Shown: positions 48,093 to 60,911, counted from the first letter of the stretch. The stretch: DNA of 64,000 nt from Oryza sativa Japonica Group (GCF_034140825.1 NC_089038.1:25325501-25389500); one strand, 5' to 3'. Notes: a model not told the origin generated them from the letters alone. A program made the numbers and translations.

Positions 48093-49496
48093 CTATGAAT
48101 TGCAATGAAGCCCAAGTGGGATTTTCAATCCTACTGCCTGGCCAACCACAGTTAGCCAAGCTGGTAAGTATCGCACTTGTTGATCCTTGTCTTGCATTCC
48201 TTCAAGAAGTAACTTCATACAGTCACTGGTTCCACAGGGATGCAAAGTGAACCATGGCCTACTAAAATGGGGATGCTCCTGCAGAGGGTGCAAGAAAAGT
48301 TCAAATTTAGTAAGTGTAGGGAGTATAAAACTTTCCAACAATAGAGTAATCAGTCAAAAGAATTGTGTGGTTCACTCATACCTCTCGAGTAATAAACGTC
48401 CACCTTGATTCGCCTAATAATTTGAGTGAGAGAGAAGGAAGGTCCTCTTTAATCTCATCTAGAGTTAGCAGCTGGCCACCTAGGAAAATGTTTCAGAGAT
48501 CATATGCCAAACAGGACAGGAAGAAAGAAAACATTCGTTTGCATCCTGAAATATGCATACCAGACTGATGACCCTGAAAGTATAGCACTGGAACCTTGTA
48601 AGAAAAGCTGTACACAACATGGTAATCGTAAAAATGAAGATTGCCACTACAGCTCTGGACCTGCAAGGAGAAGGAAATCATAAGTAGAAGTACTGAACAT
48701 ATGTGAGAAATAAGCAGTTAACAGAAATATAAATTGAACAATGTAATAATGTACACTACAAATTTTTACCCAAGTATCATCCCTGACAATGTCCGCATCA
48801 TCGAAGTTATCACCACCCTTAGGGAGTGTTTGAGGAGAAGGGGATTGAGGAGATTGGGAAGATACGCAAAACGAGGTGAGCCATTAGCTCATGATTAATT
48901 GAGTATTAACTATTTTAAATTTTAAAAATGGATTAATATGATTTTTTAAAGCAACTTTCCTATAGAAATTTTTTGCAAAAAACGCACCGTTTAGTAGTTT
49001 GAAAAGCGTGCGCGCGGAAAACGAGAGCCAATCTCCCCTATCACCCCTAAACGAACGATGCCTTAGTTTGCTCCTGGAGGACAATTTTATGTCAACGCAA
49101 CACTAATTTGCAAGCTCACACTACTCATTACACATGTGAATACGCGAAGAAAGTACTGACCTGGCTTCCTCCATGATTACGGTATACTCCTTCAAGAGCC
49201 AGATAGCCCTCTTCCTGCAAAAAAAAAAAAAAGAAAGAAAGAAAAAAGAAACAAGAACAAGATGATCAACGATCGCCATGTATAATCTGAAAAGAAAAAA
49301 ACAGTAATCAAATTCGGTCATCATCGCATAGCACAACCTCAGATGGAACTCCCATCTTGCAGCAAGGCTTCCATCGCCAGTCGGGAAGAGCGTCGTCAAC
49401 ATCGATCTCCTTCCACTTCTCGATCAGAGCCTTCGCTGAGGCAACGAAGTCGCCATGGGACAGAGTCCCATCCCTCACGGTGGTGGAGCCTCCCAT
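48093..49496 (-). CDS. ATG10: Autophagy E2-like enzyme ATG10 (214 aa)
   Basis: Six exons: 49338-49496, 49161-49214, 48770-48817, 48561-48660, 48382-48479, 48093-48278. ATG10 carries ATG12 as a thioester and passes it to ATG5, in the cytosol. The conserved C-terminal core is visible: LHFYDYHVVYSFSYKVPVLY, then HFSRPWFTLHPCGTSD with the catalytic Cys near residue 168, and AWLTVVGQAVGLKIPL at the end. Length is usual for plant ATG10. The start is MGGSTTVRDG; an upstream frame extension lacks an ATG. Intron 2 contains a MITE directly next to the exon-3 acceptor. Confidence 0.93.
48822..49062. repeat. Tourist-like MITE in ATG10 intron 2
   Basis: It is flanked by TTA, with ends GGGAGTGTTTGAGG and (reverse complement) GGCATCGTTCGTTT. 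The body shares AATGGATTAATATGATTTTT, AAGCAACTTTCCTATAGAAA and TTTTTTGCAAAAAACGCACC with the copy at 31874-32097 in opposite orientation. On the gene strand its last 50 bp are pyrimidine-rich. Confidence 0.8.
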
Positions 49497-50070
49497 GGTT
49501 AGGGATATGGGAGGGACACCAGCGGCGGGGTCGGGAGGCGACCCGCGGGACCCCGACCGCGAAGGGCACCAGCTGCGCACGACGACCTGAAGCAAAAACT
49601 ACGCGACGGCGGCGGGCGTCGGCGGCGAGATCGGGGGCGGTGGCCTAAGCTACGGGCCTACGGCTCCACCGTCCCGAGTCAGGTTGCCTCGTGGCGTCGG
49701 GTTGAATTTGGGCTCGTGGGGTTTCCGGATTGCGGCTGGCTTTCCACCACCGCGTGAATCCATCACCGTACCGTATTCGGTGGCCGGAGCTGTGCACGGA
49801 ACCAGAAGCAGTGGACACGGACGCTCGGCGTTCGACCAAATGTGCCAATGCTCCCCAGGTCACGCACAAGCCAAACAATGGGAGAGGGAAGGGACACACT
49901 GACTAGTGATTAGTACCAGGCAAAACAAGGCAACGGTTCTGTTAAAAAAAATAAAATAAAAAATCACTGCAGAGTTATCCACAAGTGCAGAAATCCTGCT
50001 TTTTATTCATGGACGAATCAAAGTACTTGGTGACGTACTGACGTTTATTCAATTCAAGGTCTCATGTTTC

Positions 50071-50394
50071 TCACATACAGCAGTTGAACAGCTTAGCTGG
50101 ACGGTGATACCTCTTCAGTCTTGCAAAAAAACTCGACAAAAAGAACAGCGGTAAAAACACAACCATCATCCCGATCAACCAGTTGGGGACAATGGATAAT
50201 AATGGCCTCAAGATGCTATAGCAAACGGCGAAAATCTCTAGCAGCCAAAACTTTGCCGTCCCGATGATATCAGTAGCCCCGGCGGTCAGGCCAGGTGATG
50301 CTGGAACAGCGAGGCCATCTCGATCTACAGGAAAGATAGTTTGTTGAGATGAAAATGAATCCAGGTTTCTATCTGACTTGTCAAGAAATGGTAC
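50071..50394 (-). other. Open hydrophobic frame over the last intron, last exon and 3' UTR of lumazine synthase
   Basis: In the frame two bases from the synthase frame, 107 codons are open from the intron to TGA. The product has two hydrophobic stretches (FWLLEIFAVCYSILRPLLSI and GMMVVFLPLFFLSSFF) and a basic tail (RLKRYHRPAKLF). It has no early ATG; the first Met is inside the second stretch. It could only be used by alternative splicing. May be chance. Confidence 0.2.
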
Positions 50395-53300
50395 TCACTG
50401 CAGTTAGAGCGGCTTCAGCTCCCTTGTTTCCAGCCTTACCACCAGCACGATTTAGAGCCTGTAAAGGTTTGATGTGGCATGTATTTTATTAGTAGAGGGA
50501 ATTAGTTAATAAGTAGATAAATAGTCCGTGACTTCTCAAGGGTGGTTGGACAATCAAGGAAAGATCTGTACAGTACGCATGGCAATTTTATCAGAAAGCA
50601 TGTATGATTGTCTTGTATCATTAGTCCACCCATGTCGAGTTGATTCAGGTTCATTTTACTAAAATATTCACACCAACAATGTCACATGACAGCACGCCAA
50701 AGTGGTGGTGCATCTTCCATTAGAGTTAAACATAAGGGTTGGGAACATGACAGCTACATTTCGAGTAAGAAACTTTCAAAATCCATTGCTTCTCAAATTA
50801 CTATGGTTCAAAAGTACAGAATAACTACTTGACAAACGACGAGTTATAAATTGGATATGGAATAATAGAAACTTTGGTAAGATACATGTTAATGAATGAT
50901 GAATTACCTGGTCCATGTCATCACATGTCAGAACACCAAATATGCATGGGATCTCTGTGCAACAATAAAAAAATAATAAATAATCTGCCATAAGTTCCAC
51001 TGAGAGTTACCCCAGCTGAAAACAAAAACTTACAGAATTAGGTTCCTACAGGCACTACACCCAAAGAGGTGAAAGCAACGTACCAGCAGACAATCCAGCA
51101 GACAGTACACCTGAAGCAGCAGAGTTTGCAACAGCATCGTAGTGGGTTGTGTCACCTCTAATCTGCAAATTAGCATAAGGAAGACTTCTGTAATCAAATC
51201 GCACCAACTACTGATAACTAAGGGCTTGCAAAAAATAGATATAAAGGTATTATCATGCCAAGAGCGGTGGGATTAAGGGAAAATACTTTGTGACTTAGTA
51301 TTGTTAGCTAGACGGGCCTGTTTGGTAAAGCTCCAACTCCTAAATTTAGCTTTAGGAGTTGGGTCTGGAGTGGAGTTGTGGAGCTACCTAAACCCAGCTC
51401 CACAACTCTAGTTCATTTTGTGAGAGAGCTCCACCAAGCTCCACTCCCATTTTTGGTGGAGCTGGAACTGTTTGGCTGAGCTCCAGCTCCAGGAGGGGTG
51501 GAGCTAGAGCTGGAGCTGTGCCAAACAGGCCCTTATGTTAGTTATGATAAAGCTCCTAGTTGAATTTTGTCCAGTGTAAATTAGACATATGATTGGCATT
51601 GTTTAAAAGACACCCTGTAAAATATGAGTTACATAAACATTTCAGAACTCATTATTTGGCACACTGCACCAGGCTATATAGTATCTGAATCAGATAATTA
51701 TGATGTGTCTGGAAAATAACCTAGACACAATCTTGGAGCCATGATATATGGTAATATGAACAAAAAGGCAAACAACTTACCACAGCGCCAATGCACAAAA
51801 TTGCATCAAACTTTCCAGACTTCCCAAGCTTTTGTGCCGCAACAGGAATTTCAAAACTGCCAGGAACACTTACAACCTAAACAATCATTTGAATTAGAGT
51901 GAGGCAATGTGCACCAAAAGTTTCTGAAACTATTTAGAAACTTAAACAAACTAAGGCTGTTTACCAATCATGGATGAAGTCTGAATTCATATGTTTTGTG
52001 GATCACTTTATATGTCTGATATGCAACAAAGGTTGTACACAGCTTAAGTGCGTACCATGCTAACATTAGTTAACCTCTACTTATGAATGCTACATGTGTG
52101 AAGTTCATCTCATACATCGAAAGGTTATTCACAATTACAAATCCATGAAACATGCTGATAATATGTAGTTCATACATTGTCAAGCATGGAACAAAAGGAA
52201 AATAGTTAATGGGCCTAGAGAAACTGCATTACATTTTTTACTTCAGAACAGTATTTCTGAACAATGAAATAAGAAAGGAACAGGTGGATGGGCATGAAAC
52301 ATATATTAACCCTACAAAGTAGGTAAGTCATCCAACAAGAGTGCTATGCATGGTCAATACTTCATGACAAAAGTATTTTTTACCTTAACATCGGGAACAA
52401 GGGTAACAAAACAATTTTGTATGCATGCATAACGGTTACAATAGTGGTCATTATCTAAAAAAATAACGGTTACAATAGTGGTGATATGAATGATGTTCAA
52501 GACTAGTTAAGAAAAATGCTCGAACAATGATATGACATTTTGATGGCACAGGATTACTCCAATCTTTTTGAAACAGAAATTCACTCAGAACAAGAAAGAT
52601 GCATACTGTTATATTTTCTTTTTTGACGGAATATCTCTCAAATGTCTCAAGAGCTCCCTGCAGTAGCAAGTTGGTGACAATCTCATTGAACCGTGCCACA
52701 ACCTGTAGGACAAAAAACAACAACAACAATAACAACAACAACAACGTTAGGCAGTTGAGGAGAAAAGGTGTCGAGATTTTTCAGTAAACAATGGCGTTTC
52801 AGTAAAGCAACATTTTTTAGACCAAACAACCAGGTGTTTTCAGCATTATCAATAAAGCAAACGAATCAAATAGTTCCTCTGGGGAAGGAAGCTTTACTAG
52901 TAATCAGCTAGAAATTGGCCAGGAGCAATGTCTCATGTGAAGCACAGAAAACACACAATCAAACTTCACGAATCAGTAAGAAATTGGGCAGGAAGCTATC
53001 TCGCATGTCCATGTAGAGCCGCGTCAACTCAAAGTTAGCCCAATCTACAGTCATACACAAGTCAACAATGGGAGAAGTGGAGGACACACTAACTCACCAC
53101 TCCAAACCTGAGCCCCTGGGTGTTAGTCAACGACCCCATAAGCCGCTGGTGCCCGCCGCCGGCGGCGACCACGACGGGGCTAACCCGCGAGGCCCGAGCG
53201 CCTGCAGCCAACGCGGCCGGCCGTGCTGCACGTAAGTAGACAAATTACAGAGAAGAGGAAAAATGAAATCAGGACGAGTAAGAAAAGACTCAGATGGAGA

Positions 53301-53450
53301 GAAAATTTGGTTGTCCGGCGGGCGCGTACGGGAGTAAGGGAAGGAGACGGTGGCGGCGCGCAGAGGAGCGTCGGATTGCCGCGAGGAGGAGGAGGAGGAG
53401 GAGGGCCTCGCGGCCGCGGATGACGTCGTCGCGGGGGCAGCCGCCGCCAT
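50288..53450 (-). CDS. 6,7-dimethyl-8-ribityllumazine synthase, chloroplast precursor (221 aa)
   Basis: Eight exons: 53330-53450, 53098-53225, 52607-52702, 51781-51876, 51084-51162, 50908-50954, 50399-50458, 50288-50326. The Ala/Ser/Pro-rich first exon ([20 protein letters not shown]) is a plastid transit peptide. The mature enzyme has [52 protein letters not shown] with the catalytic His (THYD), [31 protein letters not shown] and [12 protein letters not shown]. It catalyses the penultimate riboflavin step (joining the ribitylaminouracil with the dihydroxybutanone phosphate), usually as an icosahedral shell. The Arabidopsis orthologue is COS1. Exon 1 donor chosen by phase: only GTACGC fits. 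Confidence 0.92.
51314..51532. repeat. Tourist-like MITE in a lumazine synthase intron
   Basis: The ends GGGCCTGTTTGGTAAAGCTC and (reverse complement) GGGCCTGTTTGGCACAGCTC match the nested copy at 40622-40824. TTA is present at the right; the left duplication has changed. It lies well inside intron 4, away from splice sites. Confidence 0.8.
52718..52745. repeat. (AAC)n microsatellite
   Basis: CAACAACAACAATAACAACA-type trinucleotide run just upstream (on the gene strand) of the third exon of lumazine synthase; on the coding strand it adds to the T-rich tract before the acceptor. Confidence 0.85.
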
Positions 53451-53631
53451 CGCCGCCGGTGGGGTGGGGTGGGGTGGGGTGGTGCAGGGGAGGAGACGGC
53501 CCGGGAAGTCGGGGGGAAGATCTGGCTGCTCTGATCGGGTGCGGTGCGGATGACGTCGCGGCGTTTCCCTTCCCTCGGGCCCGGGTTTGTAGGTGAAAAG
53601 AAACCCACGTTCGTTTGATGTCCAAAAGTTA

Positions 53632-53890
53632 CTCTCCTCCGTTTCATATTTAAGTTTGGCAAAGTTTATAAATAAAATTATAGTAGTACTTATAATCTCT
53701 ATCTCTATCTTCTCTACTATTATAAAAATTAAAGATGTTTTTATCAGTACTTTGTTACGTCATCCGTTTATGAGTCGGTTTCTAAATCCGTTCGCTTTTA
53801 GAAATACAAAAGGAGTTGTATAAGAAAACTCTCATGCTAACCTTAAACGAGCGAACTCCTAACTGCAGCTCATGATTTTTTAAAAGGAAA
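53632..53890. repeat. Stowaway end followed by Helitron-like start
   Basis: TACTCTCCTCCGTTTCATAT near 53632 is a Stowaway-type terminus without a clear partner. At about 53710 TCTCTACTATTATAAAAATT is like the conserved 5' end of rice Helitrons. The following 150 bp (GTTACGTCATCCGT) fit that group, but no 3' hairpin with CTRR was found nearby. Confidence 0.35.
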
Positions 53891-53892
53891 AT

Positions 53893-54130
53893 GTACGAAT
53901 TTTTTAAAAGGAAAATGTACGAATTACACCCCCCTGAACTATTGTGGTAGACTGGTAGTATGATTTACCCCCCCCCTAAACTACAATATTACAATATTGG
54001 ACATTTGACACCCCCAAACTCTTAAAACCAGATAAATTACCATCCTAACTCGATTCGAAGCGGTTTTCAGCCTACGCCTACAGTTAGAAAAACAAATACT
54101 GTGGGACCCACTTGTCATCGTTTTTCTCTC
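53893..54130. mobile_element. Orphan MULE TIR related to the 32.6-kb Pack-MULE
   Basis: GTACGAATTACACCCCCCTGAAC continues with ACCCCCCCCCTAAACTAC and CCCACTTGTCA, the same TIR family as at 32572. A 24-bp stretch at its left edge is duplicated in tandem. GC-rich sequence with low-complexity frames follows (54170-54560), as in the Pack-MULEs, but no right TIR is visible before 54860. Truncated or rearranged copy. Confidence 0.5.
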
Positions 54131-54866
54131 TCCTCTCTTCTCTTTCGGTGAACAGAGGAGAGAGCACCCGCTGCCGGAAGGGATGGAGGCAACTGCGGGC
54201 AGCAGGGGGGAGCCGAGGACGAGGGTTGGAGGGGGCGGAGGCAGCTGCGAGCAACCGACAGGCAACAAGGGCGGTGGGACGTGGAGCGAAGCGGCGGCGA
54301 GATCCTCCTTCCCCTCTTCCCCACCGTCGCGGCGGCACGGAGCTCGAACACACCTGCGCTGCTGCGGCCTCTCCCTTCCCCTTCCCTGTGCGGAGCCCAC
54401 TGACCGGTTCCCCCTCCTCGTCTCACGCCGCTGCCAACCGCCCGCCCCCGCGCGCTGCTGTCCGCTGCCAGCCACACACGCCTGCTCCCGCGTCGCTGCC
54501 GCCACCGCCCTCCTCCACAGCGTCGTCGGCCGCCCGCTCCGCCTCTGCCTCAGCGGTACAAATTATAACGAGGCATGGTCTCATTGTCAGTTGTCTCGAC
54601 TCTCGATGTATCAGATATTCAGATGACGGAAGTATTAGTATATATATCAGATACATGTAAAGGATTCATCCCAAGCTTTGACCGAACAAAATTTTCCGTT
54701 TCATCATGAGTTCACCGTTTCTTACTTCCAAAGAGCATAGCTCACGACAAGAAACACAACACAAAAGGTTTGCTCCCAAAGTTGTGGAAGCAAGCAACGG
54801 AGCAAACATTTCCGTTCCTCACTAGAGCTCATAAGCTGAGGTTACTAGTATAAGACGACGAGGCCT

Positions 54867-57800
54867 TTAAGCAGCAGCATCGACTTTTCGAGCTTTATTT
54901 GCCCTTTCATGGCCGTCCGAGTGGCGACCACGCTTCCCACCGAAGTGCCTCCCGCCCCTGTTATTCTTCCAGTCCCTAGAAAAGTTCATGCAAAGCAACC
55001 AGCATTATCTTCTGCCAACAGCTTATCAAAGTGTATACTGTACATATACTACATGAGATTGCATTTCATGACATGCCTGTTGCTTTTTTTGTAGTACATA
55101 TTTGAAAAAGGACCATAGGTTTGTAGCTAGTGAGTGATTAAATAGGGGATGGCAATCCTATTGACAGATAAACTGGTTACTGCCAGTTCCATGATAATAT
55201 AACTCCAAATATATGTGTTGGCATTCTTGTGTGCCATAAGGCTTCAACTTCTATTTTAAGTTTCAGCCCACTCCTAAGATTCATTCTAGGTGCATTATGA
55301 TATTTAAGAGGATCGGCTCTAACAGAGCAAACAGACAGGAAGAATGATTCTGAGGTAAAATGAAATACCTTCCCCTGTTACTTCTATTGTCTCTATATTT
55401 TCCTTGACCGCCCTTTATCGCACTCCAATAATCCTTCTCAGCTTGACCTGAATGAAAGGAACAGTAAATCATCAAAATAGTGATAAAACATAGCATTCAA
55501 ATCCGCTGAAGTGTTATGCTTTTTCTATACCAATTTGATGGATCATTAGCGATTTTTTGAAGTCAAGCATCAATACATCAAGACAGCTTCTGCTTAAAAC
55601 TCATGGTTAAACAGTACACCTAAATACACCTAAAGCAGGAATGCCAACCATATGACATATCAATAAGGCATCAATTTTGTGGTTGATTTAGTTACTCAGT
55701 TCAACAAAAGCTAAAAAATAATAATTAACTGAAAGAAAGTGCAGTTCTTACCGGACACAGGTTCCAAAGTAACAAGATGGCCCTTCATAATCAAACCACC
55801 TTCATCTGAAATAGCCGCAAGTGCACGGGCCTTTTCAGCTGCCTTAGAATCCTCGAACCGAATGTATCCTGAATCCTCCCCTATGCTGAAGTCCACATAC
55901 TTCAAGGGGGGAAAATGGAACAATAAAAAAGAAAGAGTTTTGAATCAGCATAAGTTGTCTGATAAAAGAGATTATGTTTACTTGTAGAAATTAGAAAGCA
56001 AGATACAGAATTGCATAAAAGCATGGTGTAGATGTCTTTACAAGATGAAGCATTATTTCTCTTGCTTTCTCTCCAGACAAATGTGTGCTTACAAAAGGCA
56101 GTAAGAGTAAGAACACGAACTATTGGATCATCTCACTGTAGCTCTACACGTTTGACTAGATTAGGTTTGTCCAATTAGCACAAAGGTAATATGATCGACA
56201 TTGAACTAAGTGTTGCTATCATTTACCAAATCCTACAAAAATAGCATGAATAAATATAACATAACAGCATGCTATTGTGATCACATAACTGTATGACTCC
56301 GTCATTGAAGCCAACAAGCACTTTTCATTAAAAAAAAAACTAACAAGCTAAGCTCAGTTGTATGCATCATAACAGTCTCACGATCTACAGCAAACAATAG
56401 TCGGCCAAATGAAATATGCAACCTATCTATTCTGGATATTTTATGCAATGCACACCAGATTTACAACCTCAGGTTACTCCTGGTGAAACAAAATCAATAT
56501 GAAAAACAAACATCATCAATTATTGGAAAAGTTACCCGCACTGTGCCGAATTTGCCAAATTCTTCTTTAAAATCTTCCCTTGAAATTGGATCATCCGCAT
56601 TTTCTGAAGGACTTTCTCCTTTCTTAACAGATTGAGCAGCTGCCTCTTTTGACTTCTCAACATCATCTGACAAGTCTTCCTTGATATCACTGTTCTCAGG
56701 GATTTTCTCGTCATGCCCTGTTCTTGATTTATTGGCATCATCAGTTTCACCCTCTTTGTCCCCACCATTTTCTGCCATGCCACCATCAATTTGAATTATC
56801 TTCAGCTTGAAGGCCACAATTAGACCTTTTGGATATCTATAACCAATTTTTATGACTCGGTTATCTTCAACTCAAGGAAATTGAAAAAACCATTTGTAAA
56901 GTTGTTAGTAAAGAAATGTTTACCCCTCATCATGACCATTCTTAGTAGGTTGTGACTTCTCATAAGCTTCTTTCTTAGCCTCTCTTTCAGTATCAAATTC
57001 TTTCCTTCATTTTTTTCAGGATTGCATGACGGTTATCAGAATGATATTCAGTTAATAAATAGATTCAACTATGTGAAATGAGGAACTGGTTCAGTTAACA
57101 TTTATCAAATATGATGAAGAAACAACAGGACATATTGCAGCTAAGCAAGTTGCAATCAACAACTGCAATTACTATAGAAGCATAACATAAAAAATAACTA
57201 AATAAGAAATGAAAAATTGTCGTTTCAAAAAAGAAATGAAGAATTTGCCCAAAGCATGGAGACATAAATCTCTAGCTAATCAGTATAGTACGAGGAAAGA
57301 AGCTTGAGCAGTAGTTGGCTTACTTTGGTTTTATTTCCAGATCTGCTTCTGCAAAAACAAGAGTATTCTTTAATACAGCATTTGCTTCCTCTTCTTCTGA
57401 AAATTCGACTAAAGCAGTGCCGCAGAAGTGTCGTTTGTCGGCAATATGTCGAGGTAGCCTCACACTGTTCACCTGTGATGCAAACAGTTCAGATGCAGCA
57501 TAGCATCATTATCATCATCATCATGGCATCATCATTTAAATTCCAGGACTCATAAATGTCCCATGTTGTTGGGGGTTGCTGAATTCTTGACTACCCTATG
57601 CATCAATCTTAACAGTTTTGCAGACCATATGTGATATTTGCTTTGCTACTAAATGCTAGTCATGTATACCTTGCCATACTGAGCAAAGAAAGACTGAACA
57701 TCTTCCAGCTTTACATTGTAAGGAAATGGTGATGCAGCAATTGTCCTAGAGTCCACTTGCTCCATGATCTCATCCAGTTTCGACAACTCAATTGATCTGC

Positions 57801-58513
57801 CAACTTTCTTCCCTGTCAAAAAAACAGTTAAAGGGGGCGAAAAAAAAACATGGTATTGGAATTTAAGCTGACATTGTCAATATGAGCAACAAATTTCTCT
57901 CTAAAAAATCTAAACAGAATGAAGTTAAGCCTCTTTTGCTGTCAACACATGAACTTCGACTGTGTAATGGTGCACGTATGTGACAAAATAACTTCCTTAC
58001 CATCCTCGGTGACACGGAGGGCCGAGGAACGCCGCAGCACCTCGGCAACGGCGAGCACCGTCTCCTCCGGCATGGTCTCCTGCTTCACGTCCAAGTCCAG
58101 GCCTAGGTGCTTCTTCATCCGCGAGAAGGAGCAGATGAGTGCCAAGCTCACCACTGCCCAATCCCAACACACCCATAAACAACACCAGACTTAGCACCAG
58201 AAGTCCAGAATCACACACAGACAGGATCATGAACAAAAAGGAGAGGAGACGAATCCTTACGGCCATCCTCGCTCTCCTCGACTGTCTTCCGCAGGAAGTT
58301 GTCGCGGGGGAGGTTGCTGTCGCTGAAGTAGAACTCCACCTGCGGTGCAGAACAAAAGAACGCTAAGCGACTTCGATCTGAAAAATTCCCCCATAATTTG
58401 AGGGGCCAGAACGGGCAGGATCCGGGAACGGGGTAGGAATCGCGAACCTGGCGGAGAACCTCCTTGGCTTTGGCCTCGTCGAGGGGGACGGCGGCGGTGG
58501 CGGCGGCGGCCAT
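54867..58513 (-). CDS. La protein homologue (LAM + RRM + C-terminal RRM), 435 aa
   Basis: Ten exons: 58448-58513, 58261-58339, 58001-58153, 57670-57812, 57324-57472, 56924-57004, 56536-56836, 55752-55899, 55369-55447, 54867-54975. The La motif (residues about 15-95) starts VLRQVEFYFSDSNLPRDNFL and includes LALICSFSRMKKHLGLD. RRM1 follows (TIAASPFPYNVKLEDVQSFF; HFCGTALVEFSEEEEA). After an acidic linker a second RRM appears (REDFKEEFGKFGTVRYVDFS; SGYIRFEDSKAAEKA). The tail is Gly/Arg/Lys-rich (NNRGGRHFGGKRGRH; ANKARKVD) and probably nuclear-localising. Genuine La proteins bind 3'-UUU ends of new Pol III RNAs in the nucleus. The two-RRM layout fits plant La1 rather than LARP6. Confidence 0.92.
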
Positions 58514-60507
58514 GGCTCTAGCGAATTTGGGGGAGAAGGAGTTAGGGTTTTACGAGGACAGCTCGGGGGTTTTCTTAAGGGGAATTTCGTAATTACGAAA
58601 TATGCCCCTCGTGAGGCGAGGGGAGGATATGCCACTAATCTCCCGCTGTCATGTGGGCCTGAACTTTATTATATTAAGCAAATCGTCAGGGGTGAATTTT
58701 ATCAATGGTATGAATCTCAAATTTATTTTTTTCCCCAAAAGGTAGGACTATGACTATGAGATCGAATTCTTTTTGGCTACTAGAAGGTTCTGGTTGCTAA
58801 AAAGTTTCCGTGTGTTATTGATGAGGGGCTTTTTTGAAAGAAAGATTATTGGACTTGAGAAATTCCCCTTAAGAAAATATCATTCTCATCATTTTATCAT
58901 TTTATTTTGATATAGGCTTTTAAGCTAACATTTTTGTTAGATGTGGTTTCGAAGGTTTAATGAGAGTCTTAAATATCATTCTCATCATTCCACTTCCAAG
59001 CGCAACGGTTTATTAACAATTAAAAAAATTAGGGCAACATTTTTTATATTATTTTCTTAGTGATTTAAAAAGAAAATAAATTGCGAGGAAAAGACTGAAA
59101 AATCAACTTAACTAACTGAGTGGCCCGCACAATTGCGCAATTAGCATTCATATAAAATTATCTAATTTTTTTACACATGGTTTTCTCAAAAAATGTAAAA
59201 TGGTTGTTTCGTTGTCTGAGCATATTAAAATAAATCAAATATAGGGTTTTTATTTTTATCATTTTTAAAAGTCACAACCACTTATGTATAAACAAACAAA
59301 CCTTCATATCTTTTTTAAGATAGTGGATAATATCCTGTCTTTACTCTAACATAAGCTACAACCACTAGTTACATAGTCATTGTTGAAAACCAATTATAGC
59401 AAATTCTAACAAAATGATAAAGAAACGAAACAATAACAAATACCAACATTAAAGAAGAGAAACAACTTATTCAAAGAACAGTTCTATTGTTAAATCTTCA
59501 TCAAAGTTAACGAAAATTTGCATGGCAATTATCTTCGAGTTCGGACATGCAGCACGAATAGTCAACATATTCTCTTCACACCATCGTAGTTGGATCCAAA
59601 ACTGAAAACACTAGGTTGCTCTAAAGAGTACCTACGTATAAATTTTGGTTGATGTTTTGTAAAAAAAAAAATGTCATTCCTACTCCAACATAAAAAAGAT
59701 GCTCCAACTAAAATATGTTTTTTTTGGGTTCTTTGAGTCAATCCCAACCAGCCAATTATCAATCATAAGAGTAAAATTATGTGGTGATTGCAAGCCAAAA
59801 AAGATACAAATGGTTCACAAAAAAAAAGCCATTTGACAATCAAAGAAATATGTATTAGCTAGAGGCTAAACGATGGGATTGTATAATCTACATAAAAAAA
59901 AAAGAAAAACGATTCAAACCTAATTTCAGGTTAACATATGAGTACTTGTAGCTTTAGAAAAGACAAGATGAAAATGCTATATGTTTGTTTGGGTTCCCGA
60001 TTTTTGGTTTACATTTGAGTTAGAGCAAGCAGAGAAAAAAAAGAACTTCGTCTAGTGCAACCATTTTGAGCTTAACCGCTAAAAATACAAAATTAAGCAC
60101 GAAGTACCCGTACGAAGCACCATCACTCCGACCAATCTACATGGTTTCATTTCAACCAAGGCATCACAAAAAGCAACCTTCCAAACGATACACATGCCAA
60201 CATGTTCAGTTCATATCACACTATCAGACAGTGTTTGGAAACAAGCCAAAATGGACCCCTCTAATCCATTAAACAGCAAAAGGTGTGTATGTCCATTACC
60301 TTCCTCCAACAAATGCAAAAGGCGCGAACCATAGAATCGACAGCCCAGTTGCCCAAGACGATGATCTATTCAACATAGAAAACCAACACGCAGAAGTTTC
60401 GTATGATGATGGATGGGATTCAGATTTTCAGAGTTTGCGTTCGGTGTTAGCTAATGGTACGCTATGAGCGATGAGATCGACAGATCGTCCTAGATGAATT
60501 CATCACT
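58514..60507. other. Intergenic, AT-rich, no supported gene
   Basis: Low-GC sequence with short frames only. GTGGCCCGCACAATTGCGCA near 59120 resembles the hairpin just before the 3' end of plant Helitrons, but no matching 5' end is seen. Nothing else recognised. Confidence 0.4.
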
Positions 60508-60636
60508 ACCTATTCCCAACTTTCCATCACATCATATCACATCAAAAACTTTTCTACACACATACACTTTCATTTTTTTTTCAAACTCCCAACTTTCTTC
60601 AAACTTCCAATTTTTTTTTAAGAACTAAGCACACCC
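60508..60636. repeat. Worn Tourist-like MITE (family of 4801-4948)
   Basis: It shares TTTTCTACACACATA, CAAACTCCCAACTTTC, CAAACTTCCAATTTT and the end GAACTAAGCACACCC with the copy at 4801-4948. The left end is eroded. Confidence 0.55.
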
Positions 60637-60911
60637 TCAGAGGAAAAATTGGTCTCACAAACTGCCAATGTGGGTAAAGTCTGGAAGAGTTTTAATTGAA
60701 GCTATAACGAACGGAGAATAAAACTATTGCTCGCAGATGAATCAGTGACGAACATGACACCGATAATCGCTTCCTTTCTCATGAATAGTACTGTTTGGGG
60801 AACTTATAGCTGAAGATTATTCTAGAAGTTGCACCTCCCATAAGCTCCTCTAAATAGTTCATATTTTCATTTAGATTATGAGAAGTTATAGTTATAGAAT
60901 AAAAAGTAATC

